DNA from: an uncultured Chryseobacterium sp.
Lineage (GTDB): Bacteria > Bacteroidota > Bacteroidia > Flavobacteriales > Weeksellaceae
DNA: 64,000 nt
Assembly: GCF_936933875.1 (NCBI RefSeq)
Contig: NZ_CAKZIK010000069.1
Span: 9,346-73,345, forward strand
Direction: 5' to 3'
The notes beneath the pieces are model-generated. The model worked only from the letters and a program-made list of their open reading frames with translations. It had not been told where the DNA came from and did no database searches. Shown here piece by piece: positions 58,264-64,000 of the stretch. A program made the position numbers and the translations under genes. Numbering within the stretch: position 1 is the first letter of the stretch; each line of letters starts with the position of its first letter.

Positions 58264-59553
58264 ATGAAAAGTTTAAAATATATTTTAATATTAATTTCTT
58301 CAGCAATTTTTTCTCAAAATTGGACTTTGCAACAATCTTTGGATTATGCGTTGAAGAATCATCCAATAATCAAACAAAGCATTCTTGAAGTTCAGAAATC
58401 CGACCGGAATATTGCTATCTCAAAAGGAAATCTTTTACCTGCTATAAATGCGGGAATCAATCATAATTACAGTTTTGGTTCCACGATTGACCCTTCCACA
58501 AATTCAAGAAAAACCTTGAATACACAATACGACCAATTCAGCATTTCAACTCCGCTGGAATTATTTAATTGGAAAAATTATGCGAATATCAATTTAAGCA
58601 AACTCAATAAAGAAAGTTCCGAATATCGATTAAAATCTGCGCAAAATGATATTTCTTTAAATGTCATTCAACAGTTTTTTCAGTATCAATACGACAAAGC
58701 GTGGTTAGAGGTTTTGCAAACCCAAATTTCAGGAATAGAGGAGCAGATCAAGCGTACCGAAAAAGAAGTGGAAATTGGAAACCGTCCGAAAAGTGATATT
58801 TACGACATCAAAGCCAATCTCGGAACGATAAAGGAACAATGGATTTCTGCACAAAATCAAAAAGAACTTTCAAGAATTATTCTTCAAAACGCCATTGGTT
58901 TGTTGGATGATAAAATTGACTTTGTCTTAAATGAAGAAAATCCTGAAAACGTACTTATCAACAATGAAGATTTCGTTCAAAAATTATTGGAAAAGAATCC
59001 ACTTTATCAGAATGCCATCAAGCAAAATGAAATTGCTTCAAAAAGTATAGAACTTGCAAAATCTGATTATTATCCAAGACTTTCGGGAATGTATCAATGG
59101 TCAACTTTTTTCAGTAAAGAGTTGGGAGCTCAACCTGCAAATCAGTTTTCAGAACAGTTTAAGCAAAATAAAAATAATTACGTTTCTTTCGGTTTGGATG
59201 TTCCCATTTTTAATCGCTTTCAAACTAAAAATAGAGTAGAACTCGCAAAACTTTCCGCCGAAAACACTTCATTGGAAAAAGACAAAGTAGTTTTAGAATT
59301 GACGAAAAATCTTAAAACTATCGAAATTCAATACCGAAACGCACAAGAGAAATATAGAGCCCTCGAAGAAAATTTTGAAAATCAAAAACTGTCCTTCCAA
59401 AAATCCGAAGAAAAATATAAAGAAGGAATGATGGATGCCTACACTTTTTTTATGGTGCGAAACTCTTGGCTTCAAGCGAATTACAACTTAATAAAAAGTA
59501 GATACGATTTGATGTTGCAGAGTGAGTTAGTGAAAGTTTATTTGAAGGATTGA
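58264..59553 (+). CDS. TolC family outer-membrane efflux protein
   Basis: The 429-residue protein has a short signal peptide (KSLKYILILISSAIFSQ) and two outer-membrane efflux repeats of about 200 residues made of long helices: LQQSLDYALKNHPIIKQSI starts the first, and NPLYQNAIKQNEIASKSI the second, each with a beta-barrel strand pair. It is the last gene of the efflux operon and would give the outer-membrane channel for the adaptor and ABC pump. No terminator is evident at once; the sequence runs into the flanking repeats. Confidence 0.92.
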   Translation: MKSLKYILILISSAIFSQNWTLQQSLDYALKNHPIIKQSILEVQKSDRNIAISKGNLLPAINAGINHNYSFGSTIDPSTNSRKTLNTQYDQFSISTPLELFNWKNYANINLSKLNKESSEYRLKSAQNDISLNVIQQFFQYQYDKAWLEVLQTQISGIEEQIKRTEKEVEIGNRPKSDIYDIKANLGTIKEQWISAQNQKELSRIILQNAIGLLDDKIDFVLNEENPENVLINNEDFVQKLLEKNPLYQNAIKQNEIASKSIELAKSDYYPRLSGMYQWSTFFSKELGAQPANQFSEQFKQNKNNYVSFGLDVPIFNRFQTKNRVELAKLSAENTSLEKDKVVLELTKNLKTIEIQYRNAQEKYRALEENFENQKLSFQKSEEKYKEGMMDAYTFFMVRNSWLQANYNLIKSRYDLMLQSELVKVYLKD

Positions 59554-59568
59554 AAATTGTTAAGAAAG

Positions 59569-59638
59569 TCTTGAAGTTAACGTATAAAATCCTAAAAAAT
59601 CAAAATTCTTACAACCTGCGAAAATAATATATTGGTAC
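59569..59638. repeat. Direct repeat flanking the efflux module, right copy
   Basis: It resembles 44372-44443 (shared AAATCAAAATTCTTACAAC, TGCGAAAATAA). It continues directly into iteron block copy B. Confidence 0.7.
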
Positions 59639-59644
59639 GAATTT

Positions 59645-59985
59645 ACCTGCGTAATTTAACCACAGGTTTGTCATTAACCAGAGTAAATTAGATACACCCA
59701 ATCCTATAACCTGGGTAAAAAAGATACAATCTAAACCTATATCTTTTCCTGTTTTTTTCTTTAAAAAGCAAATCCGTCCTAACAATGTATAAAACCTCTA
59801 GAACGCCCATCCACATTGCGTTTTCAGACTTCTAAAGAATTTCGAACTTACTACAAAATTTTAGTTGCAAGATGTGTCTTTGTGCCCACAATTTTTCAAA
59901 TTGGGTTTCAAAGAATTCTTGCCTTCCTGTCGGAAAGGATTTGAAAAAACTCGGAACTCGTTTTTCTATTTTGAAAGGTGATTTT
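59645..59985 (+). repeat. Noncoding block copy B: iteron-like repeats and two hairpins
   Basis: It is a diverged copy of 37208-37545 with the units ACCTGCGTAATTTAACC (59645), GAGTAAATTAGATACA (59681) and ACCTGGGTAAAAAAGATACA (59709), a TTTTCAGACT block, TTGCAAGATGTGTCTTTGT, two hairpins and CGGAACTCGTTTTT. No Rep gene follows; the att site is 240 bp further on. It may be the remnant of another element's origin. Confidence 0.7.
59867..59938 (+). other. Structured two-hairpin element, copy B
   Basis: GCAAGA (59867-59872) pairs with TCTTGC (59917-59922); inside, CTTTG pairs with CAAAG, CCC with GGG and AATTT with AAATT. The second hairpin is CCTTCC-TGTC-GGAAAGG (59922-59938). Base pairs differ from copy A but the fold is kept. 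Confidence 0.6.
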
Positions 59986-60161
59986 GAAAAATTGTTTTTT
60001 TGAAAAAGTGGTTTTAAAAAACGGAACTACCCACCATAGAAAATTGGAACATAAAATGAGATAAAGACATTAATTTCAAGTGCAATTAATTCAAAATATA
60101 TTCATAAATTTACAATCTAAGATTTAAGCAAAAATTGTTGTATTTCACATGGTGGAATAAT

Positions 60162-60170
60162 CGGTTACCT
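60162..60170 (-). promoter_or_regulatory. Candidate integrase arm site at the right end
   Basis: CGGTTACCT is the inverted copy of AGGTAACCG at 20653-20661 and lies 56 bp inside attR. A small CGCCT/AGGCG hairpin follows at 60192-60207. Confidence 0.4.
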
Positions 60171-60225
60171 TGAAAATCTCCCTTTCATAAAGCGCCTACC
60201 ATCAGGCGATACGAAAGAAGTTAAT

Positions 60226-60242
60226 ATTCCTGGAGAAACCAC
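60226..60242. repeat. attR: 17-bp direct repeat at the right end of the island
   Basis: ATTCCTGGAGAAACCAC is identical to the tRNA-Phe 3' end at 20494-20510; the bases before it do not form a tRNA. Confidence 0.88.
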
Positions 60243-60245
60243 AGA

Positions 60246-60272
60246 AAAGCCCGATTTTTTTCGGGCTTTTTT
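60246..60272 (+). terminator. Displaced terminator of tRNA-Phe
   Basis: AAAGCCCGA and TCGGGCTTT form a 9-bp stem with a T-run. It begins 4 bp after attR, where the tRNA terminator would be before integration. Confidence 0.85.
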
Positions 60273-60300
60273 CATTTTTACCTCGTATTATTTTTCTCCT

Positions 60301-60308
60301 TATCTTTG
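60301..60308 (+). promoter_or_regulatory. -7 promoter box of the thioredoxin-like gene
   Basis: TATCTTTG, a perfect TAnnTTTG, lies 23 bp before the ATG at 60331. A -33 TTG is not clear. Confidence 0.55.
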
Positions 60309-60330
60309 CGCCGAAATCGAAAATAAAAAG

Positions 60331-61503
60331 ATGAAAAAAATAATATTGCTGTTTTCCCTTGTTTTCTCTTTACTTGCTTTCTCGCAGGAGGGAATCAATT
60401 TTGAAACTACTACGTTTGCCGAAATTCTTGCTAAAGCCAAAAAAGAGAAAAAACTTGTTTTTCTGGATGCTTATGCGTCTTGGTGTGGACCATGTAAAAT
60501 GATGGAGAAAAATATTTTTCCGAAGGAAAAGGTGAAAAATTATTTCAACACCCATTTTATCAACTCGCATTTTGATATGGAAAAAGGGGAGGGCAGAACT
60601 ATTGCACAGAGATATAGCATCCGCTCTTATCCAACTTATCTTTTTTTGAATGGCGATGGAGAAGTTGTTTACCAGTCCTTTGGTTATATGGATGAAGATG
60701 CTTTTTTGATGGTGGCATCTACAGCCAACGGAACGGTAAATAATGAAGCCAGCCCAAAACAAAGATTCGAAAAAGGTGAAAAAGAACCAGATTTCCTTAA
60801 AAATATTGTAAAAATTAACGCCAATACAGATCCGGCTTTTGCCAAGTTGGCTTCCGAAAGATATTTTCAGAACAAGAAGGATAAAAAATTTAATCAGGAA
60901 GAAGTTTCGATGTTAATTTACTTTATTAAAACGTCTAAAGATCCCAATTACAAAGTTTTCAAAGACAATAAAGCAGAAATTATCAAAATTTTCCCGGAGA
61001 ATATTTATACTCAATTCGATTCTCAGATTTTATTGAATGATGTGGTTGAAAAATCCATCAATATCAATGAAAAGAAAATCAACGATGCTTATTTTATGAC
61101 GGAAGGAACAAAACTGGTGGGTGCAACGGAAGCCAGAAATGCTTTAAACCGTTTGAAACTTAATTTTTATCCTTCAGTTGGAAATTTCCAGGAGTTTGAA
61201 AAAGCTGCATTAGAATATTACGGAAACGGAGATAACTTTGAAAGTACAGAACTAGACAGGGTTGCTTACATCTTTTCAGAACACATCACCAATCCTGTAG
61301 CTTTGAAGCAGGCTGTAGTTTGGGAAGAAAAATCTGTAGCAAAATCTAAAACGCCAGAAAACACCTATATTCTGGCTAAACTGTATTGGAAGACCGGCAA
61401 TAAAACCGCTGCAAAAACTTTGGCTCAGGAAGCTGCAAATATTGCTGCTGCAAACGGAAGAGATCAATCTGCTGCATTAAAATTATTGTCAGAAATTAAA
61501 TAA
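60331..61503 (+). CDS. Thioredoxin-fold periplasmic protein
   Basis: The 390-residue protein has a signal peptide (KKIILLFSLVFSLLAFSQ) and an N-terminal thioredoxin domain at about residues 25-130 with the active-site WCGPCKMME (C52, C55) and the cis-proline in IRSYPTYLFLN. The next 260 residues are helical, with TPR-like features near the end (NTYILAKLYWKTGNKTAAKT). It probably reduces or isomerises disulfides in the periplasm; targets are unknown. It is the first chromosomal gene right of the island and is followed by the DUF3575 gene with 1 bp between. Confidence 0.88.
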   Translation: MKKIILLFSLVFSLLAFSQEGINFETTTFAEILAKAKKEKKLVFLDAYASWCGPCKMMEKNIFPKEKVKNYFNTHFINSHFDMEKGEGRTIAQRYSIRSYPTYLFLNGDGEVVYQSFGYMDEDAFLMVASTANGTVNNEASPKQRFEKGEKEPDFLKNIVKINANTDPAFAKLASERYFQNKKDKKFNQEEVSMLIYFIKTSKDPNYKVFKDNKAEIIKIFPENIYTQFDSQILLNDVVEKSININEKKINDAYFMTEGTKLVGATEARNALNRLKLNFYPSVGNFQEFEKAALEYYGNGDNFESTELDRVAYIFSEHITNPVALKQAVVWEEKSVAKSKTPENTYILAKLYWKTGNKTAAKTLAQEAANIAAANGRDQSAALKLLSEIK

Positions 61504-61504
61504 G

Positions 61505-62083
61505 ATGATTTTTAAAAAGATTTTCTTCTGCATTTCATTAATGAGTTTTGTGGCCAGTCTTGCGCAGGAAAAAGAACATCAGTTATACGTAAAAGGAAAT
61601 GCACTTTTCCTACCCATCGGAATATTGAACGCCGGTTTGGAATATCAGTTAAGACCAAAATATACATTTCAGACAGATGTTTTTATTTCACCATGGAAAT
61701 CTTTTGCAGGTAATCATGCTCAAATTTACATGGGACATTTGGAAGGAAGATACTATTTTAAAGAAGCCTTTCATGGGTGGTATGTAGGAGCGAATGCGGG
61801 AACTGGAGTTTTCGATGTTACGAAATGGAATTATTCCGGAACGGACAAATTTCAACGTGGTTTTACTTTCATGTTAGGAGGAACTGCTGGTTATCAGTTC
61901 AAATGGAAAGAAAACTGGAATATTGATGTATTTCTGGGAGCCGGAACTGTACAGTCTTATTACCACGGATATGAAAATGTTCCACCGGATTGGATTCGTT
62001 ATGACAAAGCCGAAGGCTGGAACAGAAGTGGCGAATTTTTACCTTATCGCGGAGGAATTATGCTTTCCTATAAAATTAAATAA
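61505..62083 (+). CDS. DUF3575-type outer-membrane protein
   Basis: The 192-residue protein starts with a signal peptide (FKKIFFCISLMSFVASLAQ) and continues as alternating amphipathic strands, with LPIGILNAGLEYQL, GHLEGRYYFKEAFHGWYVG and MLGGTAGYQFKW, ending in GGIMLSYKIK, consistent with a small eight-stranded barrel. DUF3575 proteins of Bacteroidota are of unknown function. It is 1 bp behind the thioredoxin gene and 2 bp before the next small gene, so the three form an operon. Confidence 0.8.
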   Translation: MIFKKIFFCISLMSFVASLAQEKEHQLYVKGNALFLPIGILNAGLEYQLRPKYTFQTDVFISPWKSFAGNHAQIYMGHLEGRYYFKEAFHGWYVGANAGTGVFDVTKWNYSGTDKFQRGFTFMLGGTAGYQFKWKENWNIDVFLGAGTVQSYYHGYENVPPDWIRYDKAEGWNRSGEFLPYRGGIMLSYKIK

Positions 62084-62085
62084 TT

Positions 62086-62289
62086 ATGAAACTTTTCAGC
62101 AGAAACCATATTATTGTTTCCATTATCACCTTTACTATTCTTTTCCTGATGAATTACTTGGGAAGTGATGAAGCCGACAAACTTTCGCGTGCTTTAATGA
62201 CAGCCGTTGCTGGAGTTATAGGATTGAGTATCGGGATGTTTGTTATCTATAAAAATAAGGACGATAAACCTTTCGATAATTTCTATTAG
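62086..62289 (+). CDS. Small inner-membrane protein of unknown function
   Basis: The 67-residue protein begins at an ATG 2 bp after the DUF3575 stop. It has two membrane helices (IIVSIITFTILFLMNYL and LMTAVAGVIGLSIGMFVIY) joined by a charged loop and a charged tail (KNKDDKPFDNFY). I do not recognise a family. Its stop overlaps the convergent NamZ-like gene by 4 bp. Confidence 0.75.
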   Translation: MKLFSRNHIIVSIITFTILFLMNYLGSDEADKLSRALMTAVAGVIGLSIGMFVIYKNKDDKPFDNFY

Positions 62290-63482
62290 TCTTCGTACAT
62301 CACGTATTTTGCACGAATTTTTTGGAAGTTTTCCAAATCGGTTTTCCAGGTTTTTTTAATCTGAGCTTCAGTTTTTCCGGCGATAATTTGTTTTCTTAAT
62401 TCGTCGGTTCCGGCCAATTTATCAATCCAGTTATTTTTCAAAAAGAAAGGGAGAGAAGGGTTTTTATAATTCTTGTAAGCGTTAATTAACCAGCTTAAAT
62501 TTAAATAACGTAAATCTTCAGTATTATTCGAAAGATTTTCTCCGTAACACAGTTTTCCATTAAGGAATGGATCTTTTGCACCGAAATTAGGCTTTGGTGT
62601 AAATTGATAAGGCATATTTTTCGTCCACGGACTTCCATAAATCTGGAAAGGTAAATCTGTACCGCGACCAACGGAAACTTGTGCTCCTTCAAAAAAACAA
62701 AGACTTGGATAAAGGTTGATGGCTTGGTCATTAGGCAAATTTGGCGAAGGTCTGTCGAGCATTCCGTAGCGCTGTTTTTTATGATAACCTTGCATAGGAA
62801 CTACCATGTATTTAGCCTGAACTCCATTCTTCAGCCATTTTTCACCGTTCACCATTTTTCCGTATTCGCCAATTGTTAATCCGTAAACTACCGGAACATT
62901 GTGCATTCCTACAAAAGATTTCCACTGGTCTTTCATCACAGGTCCGTCAATGTAGCCGTCATGAGGATTTGGTCTGTCCAAAACAATCACTTCCTTATTA
63001 TTTTCAGCAGCAGCTTCCATTACGTAGGTTAAAGTAGAAATATAAGTGTAGAATCGTACTCCAACATCCTGAATATCAAATAAAACGATATCAATTCCGG
63101 CAAGTTGTTCGGGTTTTGGTTTTTTGTTGTCGCCATACAATGAAACAATAGAAATTCCGGTTTTAGCATCTACACCGTTTTTTACATGTTCTCCAGCATC
63201 TGCATTTCCGCGGAAACCGTGTTCCGGAGCAAAGATGGTTTTAATTTTAATATTATTCTTTACCAAAAAATCAACAAGATGGGTTTTGTCGCTTAAAAGT
63301 CCGGTATTGTTCGTTACAACGCCAATTGTTTTATTCTGCAGAAGAGGCAGGAATAATTCCGGACGGTCTGCTGCAGTTTTAAAGCAGTTTTTATCAATAT
63401 TTTGAGCATTGAAAATTGTTGAGGTTCCTAAATAAATTAGGGATATAAGAAGTAAATTTCTAAATTTGGCTTTTAAACTCAT
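62286..63482 (-). CDS. namZ: DUF1343 exo-beta-N-acetylmuramidase-like protein (NamZ family)
   Basis: NamZ (GH171) releases terminal MurNAc from peptidoglycan fragments. The ATG at 63482 gives 398 residues with a signal peptide (RNLLLISLIYLGTSTIFNAQ); the frame runs open further upstream to 63704 but through the divergent gene. DUF1343 features: IGVVTNNTGLLSDKTHLVD, TIFAPEHGFRGNADAGEHV, LFDIQDVGVRFYTYI, VLDRPNPHDGYIDGPV and GRGTDLPFQIYGSPW. The protein is complete. It would act in the periplasm in cell-wall recycling. Confidence 0.9.
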   Translation of the reverse strand: MSLKAKFRNLLLISLIYLGTSTIFNAQNIDKNCFKTAADRPELFLPLLQNKTIGVVTNNTGLLSDKTHLVDFLVKNNIKIKTIFAPEHGFRGNADAGEHVKNGVDAKTGISIVSLYGDNKKPKPEQLAGIDIVLFDIQDVGVRFYTYISTLTYVMEAAAENNKEVIVLDRPNPHDGYIDGPVMKDQWKSFVGMHNVPVVYGLTIGEYGKMVNGEKWLKNGVQAKYMVVPMQGYHKKQRYGMLDRPSPNLPNDQAINLYPSLCFFEGAQVSVGRGTDLPFQIYGSPWTKNMPYQFTPKPNFGAKDPFLNGKLCYGENLSNNTEDLRYLNLSWLINAYKNYKNPSLPFFLKNNWIDKLAGTDELRKQIIAGKTEAQIKKTWKTDLENFQKIRAKYVMYED

Positions 63483-63486
63483 CAGA

Positions 63487-64000
63487 TTGAATTTTCCTTT
63501 ATATTTTTCTAAAAAAATTGCTTTTTCCAAAGATAACAAAAATAATCTTTCACGGATTATCATCTTTATTGGTCGGCTTTCCGTGGCTTTGGGAATCATT
63601 GTTTCGTTAATTACAGTTTCCACGGGAATCGGTTCCAAACAGGCGATTAAAAACAGGATGGGAGATTTTAACGGAGAAATTTCAATAAAATCTACTAGAT
63701 CCAATAATTCTTACAACTCGTCAGTTCTCAATACACAGGGATTAAGCGTGAGTGGAATCAAAAATGTTCCCGAAGTTGAAGGCGTACAAAAATACGTTAC
63801 AGTTAACGGAATTTTAAGGACTGAAAACAATTTTGCGGGTATTATTTTTAAAGGAATAGGAAAGGATTTCGACCGCGAAAGATTTAAAAAGTTTTTAGTG
63901 GAAGGAACAACGCCAAATGTTACTGAAGTTGGCTTTAACGGCAATGTTACTATTTCTCAAAAAATTGCCAATGATCTTCATAAAAAACTCAATGACAGCG
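63487..64000 (+). CDS. FtsX/LolCE-type ABC transporter permease (partial, runs off the window)
   Basis: A frame starting at a TTG (63487) encodes at least 171 residues and continues past the window. It begins NFPLYFSKKIAFSKDN and has a membrane helix (IIIFIGRLSVALGIIVSLIT), then STGIGSKQAIKNRMGDFNG, the start of the periplasmic domain of LolC/LolE-like permeases of lipoprotein release. The start is only 4 bp from the divergent namZ start; a -7 box TAAATTTG at 63461-63468 lies inside namZ. No ATG is available for a start near this point, and the N-terminus matches flavobacterial relatives as I recall them. Confidence 0.8.
   Translation, partial: MNFPLYFSKKIAFSKDNKNNLSRIIIFIGRLSVALGIIVSLITVSTGIGSKQAIKNRMGDFNGEISIKSTRSNNSYNSSVLNTQGLSVSGIKNVPEVEGVQKYVTVNGILRTENNFAGIIFKGIGKDFDRERFKKFLVEGTTPNVTEVGFNGNVTISQKIANDLHKKLNDS

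Larger units (their letters stand above)
20494..60242. mobile_element. 39.7-kb genomic island in tRNA-Phe (defence and efflux cargo)
   Basis: A 17-bp direct repeat, ATTCCTGGAGAAACCAC, lies in the tRNA 3' end (20494-20510) and again at 60226-60242. A CTnDOT-like tyrosine integrase starts 249 bp inside the left end. At the right end the repeat is followed at once by a typical tRNA terminator, which would sit directly behind tRNA-Phe if the island were removed. Contents: restriction and other defence genes, a plasmid-like replication module, a TOTE-type primase-helicase, an IS remnant and an efflux system. No relaxase, coupling protein or T4SS gene, and no phage structural gene, was recognised, so it is neither a full conjugative element nor a prophage. 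Diverged duplicate noncoding segments suggest it is a mosaic of several insertions. Confidence 0.88.

Noticed and set aside
20494..60242. Island as a complete conjugative element (ICE) or prophage
   Set aside because: I found no relaxase, coupling ATPase, T4SS, capsid, terminase or tail gene in the translated frames of the region.

Overview
The window looks like a chromosome segment of a flavobacterium of the Chryseobacterium type (Bacteroidota, Flavobacteriia, probably Weeksellaceae). The evidence is AT-rich DNA, flavobacterial TAnnTTTG promoter boxes with little Shine-Dalgarno signal, a type IX secretion substrate with a type B (CHU) C-terminal sorting domain, SusC-like barrel architecture, mevalonate-pathway and menaquinone genes, an OlsF-type lipid synthase and a CTnDOT-type integrase.

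1-20.4 kb is ordinary chromosome: the tail of an alpha-amylase-like gene, a GreA-like protein, thyA, two lipoproteins, HMG-CoA synthase, a dicarboxylate symporter, a 1404-residue secreted repeat protein, the cbpA-cbpM chaperone pair, glnS, menC, fbp, aspartate kinase and an olsF-like acyltransferase. Between them lie a histidine-kinase remnant and two related 26-29 residue micro-ORFs.

20.44-60.24 kb is a genomic island of about 39.7 kb integrated into the 3' end of tRNA-Phe. A 17-bp direct repeat (20494-20510 and 60226-60242) marks its ends, the integrase lies just inside the left end, and the tRNA's own terminator has been displaced to 60.25 kb. Inside, left to right: integrase; metallophosphoesterase; a tight three-gene operon (TIGR04141/DUF6119-like protein, GmrSD-type DUF262 endonuclease, EEP-family nuclease); a type I restriction-modification locus with two facing hsdS genes, its own tyrosine recombinase and a Fic protein; a plasmid-like module (HTH protein, winged-helix Rep-like protein, DnaC/IstB-like ATPase) with iteron-like repeats; an AlbA_2/Schlafen-type regulator; a TOTE-type primase-helicase; an ISAs1 transposase remnant; and a 15-kb efflux module (sensor kinase, sigma-54 activator, membrane fusion protein, beta-barrel protein, GIN-domain protein, MacB-like ATPase, two FtsX-type permeases, TolC). 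No relaxase or conjugation gene was found in the window, so the island reads as a defence and efflux cargo island that is probably mobilised by other elements.

60.25-64 kb returns to chromosome: a thioredoxin-fold protein, a DUF3575 outer-membrane protein, a small membrane protein, a NamZ-like exo-muramidase (DUF1343) and the start of an FtsX/LolCE-type permease.

The strongest unexplained signals are noncoding. One is a two-hairpin element present in two diverged copies at 37.4 and 59.9 kb with apparently compensated stems. Another is a family of 131-152 bp terminal-inverted-repeat elements, three in the efflux operon and one in the chromosome. The third is the pair of micro-ORFs with a shared 16-bp motif.
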